DNA of 64,000 nt from Hyphomicrobium sp. D-2 (GTDB taxonomy: Bacteria > Pseudomonadota > Alphaproteobacteria > Rhizobiales > Hyphomicrobiaceae): contig NZ_JARXLA010000001.1 of assembly GCF_029872155.1 (NCBI RefSeq), forward strand, positions 310,001 to 374,000, in the 5' to 3' direction. A program made the translations under genes and the position numbers. Below the pieces are notes generated by a model, which did not search any database, was not told the origin of the DNA, and saw nothing but the letters and a program-made list of their open reading frames with translations. Within the stretch, counting starts at the first letter, position 1, and every line of letters begins with the position of its first letter. Of this stretch, positions 1 to 8,442 are shown in pieces.

Positions 1-62
1 GTTTCCCAGTGCAGTGCGATCATTCCCGTGCTAGTTTTTCTTCCTTACAATAACGATCGTTT

Positions 63-419
63 ATGTTGAGCAGGAAAAGCCTAGCAATAGCAAGCCTGTG
101 TACCATCGTATGCGCGCAGGCGGTGCACGCCGAAGAGGCTCTAAAAAGTTCAGATTTTCTCACGTGGTCGGCAGAGAATCAGCGCGGGTTTATCTCGACA
201 GCCGCGATAGCCGCCGGTGTAATCGCCAACCTCAACCGCGCAGGCCAGGCGAAGTGCATTGACGATTGGGGGACTAAGTATCGGGAGGGCGGGTACCAGC
301 CAGTCATCGAGGCTATGAAGAAACTTCCAGACTTCCACCCGATGGCTGTAACGCTCACTGTTATCGAGAAGGCGTGCGGTGAGTTCCGCTACACTAAGGC
401 AACTGCGGCATCGCCATAG
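63..419 (+). CDS. Small exported protein of unknown function
   Basis: 118 residues. The N-terminus is a Sec signal peptide (basic MLSRK, hydrophobic stretch, likely cut after VHA at about residue 23). The mature part has two cysteines (in AKCIDDW and KACGEF) that could form a disulfide, and short helices with a conserved look (GVIANLN, PDFHPMAV). The layout recalls small periplasmic Rap1a/HdeA-type proteins, but that is only a resemblance. No good ribosome binding site is visible before the ATG. It converges on, and overlaps by 26 bases, the next gene on the minus strand. Function not recognised. Confidence 0.6.
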   Translation: MLSRKSLAIASLCTIVCAQAVHAEEALKSSDFLTWSAENQRGFISTAAIAAGVIANLNRAGQAKCIDDWGTKYREGGYQPVIEAMKKLPDFHPMAVTLTVIEKACGEFRYTKATAASP

Positions 420-1215
420 TCGCTGTTGATCCTTTTGGCTCAACCGTCCCGAGCTGGTGATCGGCAATTAGCCCCGGCGATGATTGCTCAAACTCGTTCT
501 GCTTTTCTTTGGCGCGCGCAGCCAGATCGTCCGCGCGTTCCGCCAGGTCGCTCAGTTCTTCCCGGCTGGCGGGGTTTTCGTCGTCATTGGCTTTGTTGTG
601 CATGTCGCCGACCTCGACGCTCCAGCCGCGCAGTTCGTCCAGATCGCGCACTATGCGCGCCTTACGCTCGGTCAGTACCTCATAAGGCCTGAACGTCGTG
701 ATGGGCTGACCCTCAACCTCGGAGGCATCTTCGAGGGTGATCGGCTTGCCCGTCTCATCTTTGTAAGTGCCGTCACCGTCGATCATCACGTAGCGACCAT
801 CGCTGAGCCGCGCGGTGGACGTGAGATATCCGTCAATCTGGCGGCGCAGGCTTTCATGCGCCTTCTCCCCGGCTTCAATCGCGCGGTCGATGGCGTTACC
901 CGCGTTCGTGAAGGAGGCCGCGGCCCGCTCGTGGGCTTCGCGGTACGCGCGGTCATTCGCCAGCAGCCAGGTAAGTGTCCGGACATTATGGTCGCGGTCC
1001 CGGCGATCACGCTCGGCGTGATCGTCGCGCGCAAGGCCTAGCCTGCCGCGCGGATCGAGATCCTGTTCTCGTCTTTCCCTGGCGTCCTGGATAATTTCTT
1101 TGTGCTTGAGTTTGACCAGCGCGGGATCGAGCGGACCGAACAACTGGCCCTTCACCGCTTCAAATGCCTCTGCCAAATCCGGCAGGTTCTCGAACTCTGG
1201 CTTCACGTACTCCAC
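394..1215 (-). CDS. Hypothetical charged, helical protein of the mobile element
   Basis: About 273 residues from a GTG start at 1215; a GTG at 1206 is also possible. A longer TTG start at 1263 is unlikely because it lies inside the -35 box of the gene's own promoter (1235-1263). The protein is rich in Arg, Glu, Asp and Ala, with long helical or coiled-coil stretches near residues 40-130 and 200-260, and a short central beta-rich part (SDGRYVMIDGDGTYKDE). No signal peptide or membrane segment. Such proteins are common as orphan cargo of alphaproteobacterial plasmids and integrative elements. Function not recognised. Confidence 0.6.
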   Translation of the reverse strand: MEYVKPEFENLPDLAEAFEAVKGQLFGPLDPALVKLKHKEIIQDARERREQDLDPRGRLGLARDDHAERDRRDRDHNVRTLTWLLANDRAYREAHERAAASFTNAGNAIDRAIEAGEKAHESLRRQIDGYLTSTARLSDGRYVMIDGDGTYKDETGKPITLEDASEVEGQPITTFRPYEVLTERKARIVRDLDELRGWSVEVGDMHNKANDDENPASREELSDLAERADDLAARAKEKQNEFEQSSPGLIADHQLGTVEPKGSTATMAMPQLP

Positions 1216-1234
1216 ACACCCTTGTTTTATGGAT

Positions 1235-1263
1235 ATTATACCGCATAAGGAGCAATCGGTCAA
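1235..1263 (-). promoter_or_regulatory. Near-consensus sigma-70 promoter
   Basis: On the minus strand TTGACC (1263-1258) is followed, after exactly 17 bases, by TATAAT (1240-1235). This is nearly perfect for a housekeeping sigma factor. Transcription would start near 1228 and read the gene ending at 394 with a leader of only 10-20 bases. The start codon of that gene is chosen to fit. Confidence 0.7.
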
Positions 1264-1284
1264 AATTCTGCATGCGGGTGCGTG

Positions 1285-2163
1285 TTACAAGCCGGGAATC
1301 AGATACCGACGGATGGGCGGAGGCAGCGCATCTGGATCGCGTTTTTTGACCTCGCCCTGAGGCCTTTCGTGTTCGGCGCGGTGCAAAGCGATGGGCGAGA
1401 CATGCCGCTTGCGGAGTCGCGCGCCGCCCAGAAGCGAGCCATAGATCGCCTCGATGCGCGATCCGTCCGGGCGATCGCAATCGTCGAAAAGATAAAATCG
1501 CGGGTGACGGTGGTTACGCTCTCTCATCAGGATGTAGAGGTTCTTTTCTTCATCCGAGAAGGCGTCGCCTTCGTAGATCAGCGTGTTGTGGCCTCTATGC
1601 TTGATCTCGATGGTTTCGACCGCCTTGGCGAAATTCCATTCGCTCACAGGGGCGATGGAAAGATGGCCGACAAGGATGATCTCGGGATCGAGGCTTGAAT
1701 ATTTGTAAGTGTGATACTCGCCCGCAACCTCGCGCAGGAGGGTCGCTGCACCGCTGGCGAACCCATCGAAGAAAAGCGGCAGGATCTTGAGGGTTTTCTC
1801 GATGTCCTGCCCCGGCGGGAAGTAGCCGCGCTGCTCAAGAAACTGCGCAATCTGACGGGCGTTGCGGGGGTACGTCACGCCTCTGTCGTCGGGCTGGGGC
1901 GCCTGCACGATACGGTCGAGCTGGCTCTTGCTGGTTGCGCAGCCCGCATTCTCCAATTCTGCCAGCAACGATTTCCTGTCGCCCTCGTGCTTGCCCGAGG
2001 CCGTCTGGCCCCGCGTATTTGTGTAATCGCGCACAGCCAGCGCCAGCATGAGGCGGTGGCTGTGGTTGTCGGCATTGAAGTCGATTTTCGTCACGGGCGA
2101 ATTCCCATGGTTTGACGCATTACTCCGAGCATGCAGGCATTCGCGATTCGCGGCGACACTCAT
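1285..2163 (-). CDS. Hypothetical protein of the mobile element
   Basis: 292 residues from the ATG at 2163. A GTG at 2094 (VTKIDFNADN) has a better spaced GGGA upstream and may be the real start. The first third is helical and contains SKSQLDRIVQ and ARQIAQFLEQ, which could be helix-turn-helix-like. The rest is mixed alpha/beta (EIILVGHLSIAPV, NTLIYEGDAF, PRFYLFDDCDRPDG) and ends in a basic, proline-rich tail. No signal peptide or membrane segment. It lies just upstream of the promoter of the next minus-strand gene. Function not recognised. Confidence 0.55.
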   Translation of the reverse strand: MSVAANRECLHARSNASNHGNSPVTKIDFNADNHSHRLMLALAVRDYTNTRGQTASGKHEGDRKSLLAELENAGCATSKSQLDRIVQAPQPDDRGVTYPRNARQIAQFLEQRGYFPPGQDIEKTLKILPLFFDGFASGAATLLREVAGEYHTYKYSSLDPEIILVGHLSIAPVSEWNFAKAVETIEIKHRGHNTLIYEGDAFSDEEKNLYILMRERNHRHPRFYLFDDCDRPDGSRIEAIYGSLLGGARLRKRHVSPIALHRAEHERPQGEVKKRDPDALPPPIRRYLIPGL

Positions 2164-2301
2164 TGTGCGAACGCGCGGGAATTTGCGTGCTTAGGTGCGG
2201 GAGGCTGACGCCAGTCTGGGCGTACACCCGCGACAAGCTGTGTTGAAGTTCGGATCAGCGCTGCATCTCAAGCAGCCACCCGAATGGAGAACACAAAAAC
2301 C

Positions 2302-2703
2302 ATGCCCGCAATCGCCGCCCCTGCCTCACCTGAAAGACCCAGAAAGACCGTAATTATGGCCACCGATTTCCAGCTTAGCCGCATTTCTCACGTTTCGCGT
2401 CTTGCCATTGCAGCCGTCGCCGAAGGCTTCTCGCGCCGCGAGTGGCCGAACGCCATCGCCGATGCGATCTACGGCTTCGACGGGACGATCAAATATGCCG
2501 ATGGCTGCAAGTTCGAGCCCACGGATACAGAGGTAGACGACACCTTCAATGATCCGGACTTCCGCTGGATCTCGGACTTCCTAGCCTTTGCGGACGTGCC
2601 TCCCCGGCAGCGCCCGCAGCAGCGCACGCTGGCGAGGCTGCGTCTTATCGATCTCTACTTTCGCATCAAGTATCCCGAGCGCGCGCGGCTGATCGCTGAG
2701 TGA
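2302..2703 (+). CDS. Small orphan protein, paralogue of the gene at 7901-8335
   Basis: 133 residues from ATG 2302, which has GGAG about 12 bases upstream; an ATG at 2284 lacks one. The protein shares blocks with the product of 7901-8335: TVI.A near the start, SRRE.PN.IAD.IYGF.G in the middle, FND and FRW, and ARLRLIDL.FRI near the C-terminus. This one lacks the paralogue's N-terminal cysteine pairs. No signal peptide or membrane segment. Two diverged copies in one element suggest an element-specific role such as DNA binding or control, but nothing seen proves it. Confidence 0.65.
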   Translation: MPAIAAPASPERPRKTVIMATDFQLSRISHVSRLAIAAVAEGFSRREWPNAIADAIYGFDGTIKYADGCKFEPTDTEVDDTFNDPDFRWISDFLAFADVPPRQRPQQRTLARLRLIDLYFRIKYPERARLIAE

Positions 2704-2752
2704 ATTATTGGGCGGGCCTGCTATCAGGCCCGCTGTTCTCTTCGCTGGGGAG

Positions 2753-3448
2753 CTAGGCACGATGTCTGCTTCTCGTCCTGCGCACAAAATCTCTAACCCA
2801 TTCCCATTTCAAACGAGGCGCAGACCACTCTGGAAGTGCCGCAAGGTTCTTTTCGATGGCCGAACCAAGCCTCTCGAAATACTCCTGATGTGTTCCAGTA
2901 GTGCTGTAATACGGGTGAAAAAGATCGACGACGGTTACGTCAAGATCTTCAGCTACGGGAAGATAGTCGCGCATGCGGCCATTCTTCCATACCTTTTCGG
3001 CCTGCTTGGAGAGCTGGATGCGCGGCCATTGCGTCGTTTGTTCTTGCGCATATGCCTGTATGTAAGCGCTGCCGAAGATGTTGGCAGGTTTGCGCCAGAC
3101 GGGGCCGCGCGAGATTCCGCCACGGATGAGATAGCCCATCGCCAGAAGCCTGTTTGCGATCCGGATCGTCTTGACCATAACCGCTGCGAGATCGCGATCA
3201 TCGCCAGCATCGTTGAGTGAGCTGATGATGAGGCTATCCGAGATGAATATCCAATCCGGCTTGAGGCGTTCGGATACGTCGGGGTGAGAACGCCCCTTTT
3301 CTATCTCCACATGATCATCCAGCATTCGGACAAGGTCGCTCAACGCGGGCCCCCTTGCCGGATCACTCTCGGCGGCATCCACGAGCGCCTTGAACCCAAG
3401 GATGTCGAGGAAAGCCACGGTTCCTTCGGAAAACGCGCTTGCTGTCAT
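2753..3448 (-). CDS. Class III nucleotide cyclase-fold protein
   Basis: 231 residues from ATG 3448; an ATG at 3505 would add 19 residues but would leave little room for promoters. The first block, VAFLDILGFKALV, matches the first metal-binding motif of class III cyclases (F.DI.GF). WIFISDSLIIS fits the second metal-binding aspartate, and RGGISRGPVW matches the R.GI..G.V strand. Both metal aspartates are therefore kept, while the usual substrate-base residues are not obvious. The family is annotated only as cyclase-like; some class III cyclases (Pycsar PycC) make cCMP or cUMP in phage defence. It is divergent from a DUF3800 gene. Nucleotide cyclase activity is an inference. Confidence 0.6.
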   Translation of the reverse strand: MTASAFSEGTVAFLDILGFKALVDAAESDPARGPALSDLVRMLDDHVEIEKGRSHPDVSERLKPDWIFISDSLIISSLNDAGDDRDLAAVMVKTIRIANRLLAMGYLIRGGISRGPVWRKPANIFGSAYIQAYAQEQTTQWPRIQLSKQAEKVWKNGRMRDYLPVAEDLDVTVVDLFHPYYSTTGTHQEYFERLGSAIEKNLAALPEWSAPRLKWEWVRDFVRRTRSRHRA

Positions 3449-3545
3449 TGCGGGATACCTGTCTTTCAGTGGACGCAGGATGAATGCTGATCGCGGAATC
3501 GGCATATGGCAAGATCACGTTTTCGAATCATGATCACGGCAAGCG

Positions 3546-4613
3546 ATGAAAACGATCTACTGCGATGAATCCGGGTTCACCGGCTACAATCTTCTCGATC
3601 CGGCGCAGCCGATCTTCGCAGTTGCCAGCGCCTGCGTTGAAGAGGCGGAGGCACAGAAAATCCTCAAGCAATCCTTCCCGGCCTATCAAGGGGTGGAGTT
3701 CAAGTTTGCCAACCTGTGGCGCGGCGGCAATCGAGCGGGCCTTACGCGCTTCGCCGCCGAGATCAAGAAGCTTGAGCAATGCCCGTTTGTCTACTTCATC
3801 GAAAAAAGGTTTGCGGTACTGACCAAGGCCATCGATCTGCTGGTGGAGCCAACGATCACCGAGGCAGGATACGACTTTTACGACGCGGGCTTCAATTGGA
3901 AGTACTGCAACTATGTGTACTTCGGGCTCACCGAATTCGGCGAGCCTGAGCTTTTGGATGCCATAGTCGCTCACTATCTGGCCTTTAGCCGCAATCCGGG
4001 CAAGGAATCGCTTGGAACCCTTCAGTATCTGCTCACGCTGATGGCCAACAGCCTTGAGGAGCCATTGGATATATTCGTTGAGCAGATGGCGACCGGCGCA
4101 GAGTTATTCGAAAAATTTCATTCGTTCGATGAATACAAGAAAACGAATGATCTGCAGGCGACCTGTATGCTTGCGGTGGTCGGGCACTGGCGGCAGCGAT
4201 TCAATGATGATCTGGCGATGATCCATGACGCGTCCTCGAATTTCCTCCGCAGCAAAGATATCTGGGATGTGGTCACGCGTAAGGACGCGCCGGAAGTCAA
4301 ATTCCAGATGGGCGATGGAACGGTGGTCGAGCTTCCCTTGCGGCTTGCCTCCACCAAAGCCGCCGACTCCAAGGACAGCTATGCCGTGCAGCTATGTGAT
4401 GTGCTGGCAGGACTGGTTACGAAGCTATACCATCCCCGCTTATCGGACGAAGATGAAACGTTCCTTCGTTCGGTTTCGGAGGCTGGCCTCGATTCTGTAT
4501 CTTTCAATGGCGTGCGCCCTACGGATGTATTTCCCGACGAAATTCCGCCCAAGAAGCTCGATGGCCCTGATCTCGTAGACCGGATGCGGGCAGCAATGTT
4601 TGCGCGGGAATAG
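3546..4613 (+). CDS. DUF3800 family protein
   Basis: 355 residues. It opens with IYCDESGFTG, the signature of DUF3800, with Asp7 and Glu8 as probable metal ligands of an RNase H-like fold. Near residues 275-290 it has DSKDSYAVQLCDVLAGLV, which matches the family's C-terminal motif with further acidic residues. Predicted metal-dependent nuclease-like protein. DUF3800 genes are frequent in prophages, plasmids and defence islands but have no settled function. It starts about 100 bases from the divergent cyclase-fold gene, so the two may share a control region. Full length for the family. Confidence 0.75.
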   Translation: MKTIYCDESGFTGYNLLDPAQPIFAVASACVEEAEAQKILKQSFPAYQGVEFKFANLWRGGNRAGLTRFAAEIKKLEQCPFVYFIEKRFAVLTKAIDLLVEPTITEAGYDFYDAGFNWKYCNYVYFGLTEFGEPELLDAIVAHYLAFSRNPGKESLGTLQYLLTLMANSLEEPLDIFVEQMATGAELFEKFHSFDEYKKTNDLQATCMLAVVGHWRQRFNDDLAMIHDASSNFLRSKDIWDVVTRKDAPEVKFQMGDGTVVELPLRLASTKAADSKDSYAVQLCDVLAGLVTKLYHPRLSDEDETFLRSVSEAGLDSVSFNGVRPTDVFPDEIPPKKLDGPDLVDRMRAAMFARE

Positions 4614-4688
4614 ACCTCAAAGGCCCGTCCCGCTTGATAAAGCTGATAGAAGTTTATTTGTTCACGGAATAAGTGTACAATTGAAGAA

Positions 4689-4723
4689 GCTGGAGTTTTT
4701 TCCAGCCGGGGTGTCGAAACCCC
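4689..4723 (+). promoter_or_regulatory. Two adjacent hairpins in a long leader
   Basis: The gap 4614-4995 has no convincing gene. It contains two neighbouring stem-loops: GCTGGA/TCCAGC (4689-4706, loop GTTTTT) and GGGGT/ACCCC (4708-4723). With the terminator-like hairpin at 4932-4970 this looks like a structured 5' leader or a small RNA. I could not place a promoter with confidence. Confidence 0.35.
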
Positions 4724-4931
4724 TCATTGATACACGGTTGGCATCAGCCGTGATTGGTGTGTCTTCCTCACATACTGGCGAAGCGCGCCATGGATGTCGT
4801 TTCTCGGTAATCAGACCGGGAGGCGGCAGTGCATGTTCAGGCTCACTGCCTGCGCTCGCGCTTTGGCGCGAACAGGTGCGCGGCTAAAGACTGCCGCACC
4901 GTTCCTTGTATCAATGGCGGTTTCGAACTCC

Positions 4932-4970
4932 CGGTCACCAGAGCCTCGCTCTCGGTGGCCGTTTTGCTTT
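4932..4970 (+). terminator. Terminator-like hairpin 25 bases before a start codon
   Basis: A stem of 13 pairs with one bulge (CGGTCACCAGAGC with GCTCTCGGTGGCCG, loop CTC) is followed by TTTTGCTTTC. It sits directly upstream of the gene starting at 4996, so it could be an attenuator of that gene or the end of a small RNA. Confidence 0.45.
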
Positions 4971-4995
4971 CAGACGAACGAATAAGGGGGAGTTC

Positions 4996-5274
4996 ATGCG
5001 TTCATTCATTGCTATTGCCGCCGCCGTCGCGGCGCTCAGTATCAATCCCGTCATGGCGGAGGAAGGAGCCAAACAGGACGCTGTGCGGATCGAGAAGGAT
5101 CAGACGGCAAAGGCCTTTATCTTCATTGTAGACGATGAACCTGTGGCGATGCTCGACAAGAGCGGGCTCCGCGTCGTGGAAAGCATCGAATACGGCCATA
5201 CGCTGACCGATACCGGGCCGGAGTGGATCAAGAAGAAGATCGCCTCTCGCGGGATGGAGGCTGGCGATGATTGA
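4996..5274 (+). CDS. Small exported partner of the tail-fibre-like protein
   Basis: 92 residues from ATG 4996, preceded by GGGGGAG. A Sec signal peptide ([21 protein letters not shown]) is followed by a short mature domain of about 70 residues with a strand-rich core ([30 protein letters not shown]) and no cysteine. Its last 8 bases overlap the start of the next gene, so the two are translationally coupled and probably act together. Small genes coupled to repeat-rich fibre proteins are often chaperones or assembly partners; that role is inferred. No family recognised. Confidence 0.65.
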   Translation: MRSFIAIAAAVAALSINPVMAEEGAKQDAVRIEKDQTAKAFIFIVDDEPVAMLDKSGLRVVESIEYGHTLTDTGPEWIKKKIASRGMEAGDD

Positions 5275-7024
5275 GCGCCTCTATCTCATAGTCTTAGCGT
5301 TGCTGGGCCTGGCTATGCCGATCATCGCAGACGCTGCGGAACCCGTGCCAGGCGATAGCTGTACGGCGGGCGAGGAAAACTACTTCCAGCGCACAGCGGG
5401 CAACGAGATTCCCACCGGCCATCTTATCGTCTGCAAATCCGGTACGTGGCGCTCGATTCTAAGCTGGGACGCAGCGGCAGCGATCACCAAGATTGGGAAC
5501 CTGACCTGCACGAACGGGCAAGTACTGAAATTCAACGGCACCACATGGGCCTGCGGTGCGGACAATGCGGGGATGAGCAACCTGCCCGCGCTCACGTCAG
5601 CGCGGATCTGGGTTGGGAACGCGTCCAACGCTGCCACCGCCGTTGCGCTATCGGGGGACGCGACGCTTTCCAATGCGGGCGTGCTGACGATCACGAATAA
5701 CGCCGTCACATCGGCAAAAATCGCGGATGGAACGATCACCGGCGCGGACATTGCCAACAGCACCATCGGGATCGGCAAGCTGGCGGCAACAGGCTCGGCG
5801 AGTTCTTCCGTCTTCCTTCGCGGCGACGGCACTTGGGCTTCGCCGCCGACCGGGGCGGACAATCTCGGGAACCATATCGCGACGACAATTCTGCGCAGCG
5901 ACACGCATAACACCGATGATCTCGGCACGACGGCTATTCGCTGGAAGGACGGGTGGTTCCAAGGGACTGTGACCGCCGGCACCTTTGCAGGTTCTGGTGC
6001 TTCGCTGACGGCGTTGAACGCCAACAATTTGACCAGCGGCGCAGTTCCTGCTGCAAGACTCCCCGCCTATACGGGAGATGTCACCAAGGCGGCGGGAGCG
6101 ACTGTGACGACCATTGCGAATAACGCGGTGACCTCGGCCAAGATTGCCGATGGCGCGGTGGCGCTTGCCGATCTGGCAGCAAACTCCGTGAACTCATCCA
6201 AGATCGTCGATGCGTCGATAGTTGCCGCCGATCTGGCGGACAGCGCCGTGGCGACGGCAAAGGTCGCCAACAGTGCGGTAACGAATGTCAAGCTGGCTAA
6301 CATGGCGGCCACGACGATCAAGGGCAACAACACGGCTGCGGCGGCCGCGCCCCTCGATCTGACGGCCACGCAGGTACGGGCGATGCTGGGCACCGGAACA
6401 CCGGGATCGGGCAATTTCCTGCGCGGTGACGGGACCTGGGCCGCGCCGAGCACGTCGTTGCCAGCGCTCACATCGATGCGCATCTGGGTGGGCAGCGGCT
6501 CGAACGTGGCCACGGCGGTCAATCTGTCTGGCGATGCGACGTTGTCCAATGCAGGCGCGCTTACGATTGCAAACAACGCGATTACCTCGGCCAAGATTGC
6601 TGACGGCGCGGTGGCGCTTGCCGATCTGGCAGCGAACTCCGTGAACTCATCCAAGATCGTCGATGGCTCCATTGCAGCGGCCGATCTGGCCAGCAACGCG
6701 GTGACGAACGTGAAGATCGCGGATGCGACCATCGTGGCGACGACGAAGCTTTCCGCCACAGGCACGAAGAATGCTTCGACCTTTTTGCGTGGCGATAACA
6801 CATGGGCCGCACCGCCGGGCGGGGGCGGAATCAGCAATGTAACGACTGTATCAACCAACAACGCAAGCACTACAGCTTATTGCCCCGCCGGGTATTTCAG
6901 AACAGGTTGTAGTTCAAGCAGCAGTTGCGGCGAGCCCCAACCCAACGGTGCGGGCTGCATATGTCCCGGTATAAGCGGTTTTGGCGGATGCTCAGGGTCA
7001 TGCTTTGCGTATTGTGCGCAATAA
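5267..7024 (+). CDS. Exported tail-fibre-like repeat protein with Cys-rich tail
   Basis: 585 residues. A signal peptide ([23 protein letters not shown]) leads into a domain with cysteine/tryptophan motifs ([16 protein letters not shown]). The body is built of phage tail-fibre-like repeats: three copies of a [10 protein letters not shown]-type motif, two LPALTS.RIWVG blocks, and many [11 protein letters not shown]-type units. The last 50 residues hold eight cysteines in CPAGYF...CFAYC, suggesting a disulfide-locked head. Repeats of this kind form trimeric fibres in phages, but here there is a Sec signal and no phage gene nearby, so a surface adhesin or fibre is more likely. Coupled to the preceding small exported gene. 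Confidence 0.75.
   Translation: MIERLYLIVLALLGLAMPIIADAAEPVPGDSCTAGEENYFQRTAGNEIPTGHLIVCKSGTWRSILSWDAAAAITKIGNLTCTNGQVLKFNGTTWACGADNAGMSNLPALTSARIWVGNASNAATAVALSGDATLSNAGVLTITNNAVTSAKIADGTITGADIANSTIGIGKLAATGSASSSVFLRGDGTWASPPTGADNLGNHIATTILRSDTHNTDDLGTTAIRWKDGWFQGTVTAGTFAGSGASLTALNANNLTSGAVPAARLPAYTGDVTKAAGATVTTIANNAVTSAKIADGAVALADLAANSVNSSKIVDASIVAADLADSAVATAKVANSAVTNVKLANMAATTIKGNNTAAAAAPLDLTATQVRAMLGTGTPGSGNFLRGDGTWAAPSTSLPALTSMRIWVGSGSNVATAVNLSGDATLSNAGALTIANNAITSAKIADGAVALADLAANSVNSSKIVDGSIAAADLASNAVTNVKIADATIVATTKLSATGTKNASTFLRGDNTWAAPPGGGGISNVTTVSTNNASTTAYCPAGYFRTGCSSSSSCGEPQPNGAGCICPGISGFGGCSGSCFAYCAQ
6122..6666 (+). repeat. Long direct repeat inside the fibre gene
   Basis: About 90 bases at 6122-6210 recur almost unchanged at 6575-6663, a shift of 453 bases or 151 codons. 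The repeated stretch encodes the unit from [17 protein letters not shown] to SSKIVD. Such repeats allow the gene to grow or shrink by recombination. Confidence 0.8.
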
Positions 7025-7051
7025 AAAATCCCGGGCATTATTCTTCGGCAA

Positions 7052-7705
7052 TCAAAAGGCACTTTTGGCACGCGCCGGGGGAGGGCCTATTTTTTTGCCG
7101 AGCGAGTTGTTCATCAGATATCGCCTGTAATCCTCGTATAGTCTTGTCTCTGGATGCCCATACGGTCTTGCGCCGGGAACGAGATCGGCCAGCTTATGCA
7201 ATGGCTCACTGGGACGCAGAGCGCTGAACGCTTCCGTAATCTGTGCCAGCAGCCGTGCATCGACATCCACGTCTCTCAAATCCAGCGCACAGAAGATCTG
7301 CACGGCTTTCTCCAGCAGGAGCAAATGTTCCTCCTCGCATGAGGACAGACGCGGGGCGTGGCGCTTGATGTAGTGGCTGAAGCGCCTCGTCTTCTCGATA
7401 CATGCAATTACTTTGCGTCCCTCTGGCGCGATGCTCTCACCTTGGAACAGGTACGCCCCGGCGTTGGCAAAGCGCGCGTGGTCGCGTTGCGCAGCCAGCG
7501 GGAGATGTGCCCTGAGCGTGCGGTATGTGCTGCGAATAGTCTTGCCGCTGACATGCGTGCGCGGCTCAAGCTTTTGGATCGGGATGCCTTCGGCATAGCC
7601 GTGCAGGAGGCGCAGGAATTTGTGTTCCGAGAGCTTGGCTCTGGCGACATAGCGATTGCGGGGCGCTGAGGCGCGCCGCGTTTTTTGTTTTTTCAATCCC
7701 CTCAA
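7052..7705 (-). CDS. Putative DNA-binding protein
   Basis: 217 residues from a TTG at 7705; no early ATG or GTG exists, so the start is uncertain. The N-terminus is strongly basic (KKQKTRRASAPRNR). It is followed by KLSEHKFLRLLHGYAEGIPI and then THVSGKTIRSTYRTLRAHL, which look like the two helices of a helix-turn-helix of the type found in transposase and resolvase heads. The rest is helical with no catalytic motif I recognise. It converges on the fibre gene. It may regulate the element; function not established. Confidence 0.5.
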   Translation of the reverse strand: MRGLKKQKTRRASAPRNRYVARAKLSEHKFLRLLHGYAEGIPIQKLEPRTHVSGKTIRSTYRTLRAHLPLAAQRDHARFANAGAYLFQGESIAPEGRKVIACIEKTRRFSHYIKRHAPRLSSCEEEHLLLLEKAVQIFCALDLRDVDVDARLLAQITEAFSALRPSEPLHKLADLVPGARPYGHPETRLYEDYRRYLMNNSLGKKIGPPPARAKSAF

Positions 7706-7900
7706 TGACCGCGCCTACGTTCAATTCATAGTTGCTTTATGTGCGCTGTTCTTCCCTTCGATTTTGCAGAATACGGATTGAAACCGTTATTGTCGGGGCA
7801 TGCGCTGATACGAAAATACCTCAACCGATGCGTGTGCAGAAAGAGAGGTGCGCTGCGATCTCGCAAATCGCCAACAACAAAAACAAGAGGAGACTTGAGT

Positions 7901-8335
7901 ATGACTTACTGTGAACGCTGCGGACGCGATGTCTGCAAACCCTGCGCCTTCAAACCCGTCAACGACAACAAGCGAACCGTCATCGTGGCAAGCGATGCGG
8001 AACTGCTGCGCCGCTCGCATTTCCAGCGGCTGGCCACGGCCACGCGGGCGCTCGGCATATCGCGGCGCGAGATACCGAACTGGATCGCCGATACGATCTA
8101 CGGCTTTCGCGGCAAGATCACATGGCAGGATGGTCGGCTGTTCGAGATTGACGATGAAGACATCGATGCCGCCTTCAACGATGACGGCAGCTTTCGCTGG
8201 CTCTCGACCTTCATGTATTTCGCCGCGTACGACCCGCGCCAGGCACCGCAGAAACGCATCATCGCCCGCCTGCGCCTGATCGATCTGGCGTTTCGCATCT
8301 CAAGCCCCGTGCGCGCCGCGTTCATCGCGAAGTAA
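7901..8335 (+). CDS. Small orphan protein with Cys4 N-terminus, paralogue of 2302-2703
   Basis: 144 residues from ATG 7901, with AAGAGGAGA upstream. An in-frame extension to 7739 lacks a ribosome site. The N-terminus YCERCGRDVCKPC has four cysteines in CxxC pattern, suggesting a small zinc or metal site. The rest matches the paralogue at 2302-2703: RTVIVA, SRREIPNWIADTIYGF, FND, FRW, ARLRLIDLAFRI. No membrane segment. The zinc knuckle hints at nucleic acid or protein contact; function not recognised. Confidence 0.7.
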   Translation: MTYCERCGRDVCKPCAFKPVNDNKRTVIVASDAELLRRSHFQRLATATRALGISRREIPNWIADTIYGFRGKITWQDGRLFEIDDEDIDAAFNDDGSFRWLSTFMYFAAYDPRQAPQKRIIARLRLIDLAFRISSPVRAAFIAK

Positions 8336-8442
8336 AACGGGTCTTTCCCAAATCGCCTGCCGAACCCGCCTAGCTTCAATTCGAAGTCGCCGGATCTGCT
8401 CGCAAGGCAGACCGGCGATGAGCGAGGAAGGAAGGCGCATCG

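Noticed and set aside
484-1041. 185-codon plus-strand open frame
   Set aside because: Antisense to the minus-strand gene that has a near-consensus promoter; no ribosome site.
5267-7024. Prophage tail-fibre gene
   Set aside because: No phage structural, lysis or packaging gene is near, and a Sec signal peptide is present.
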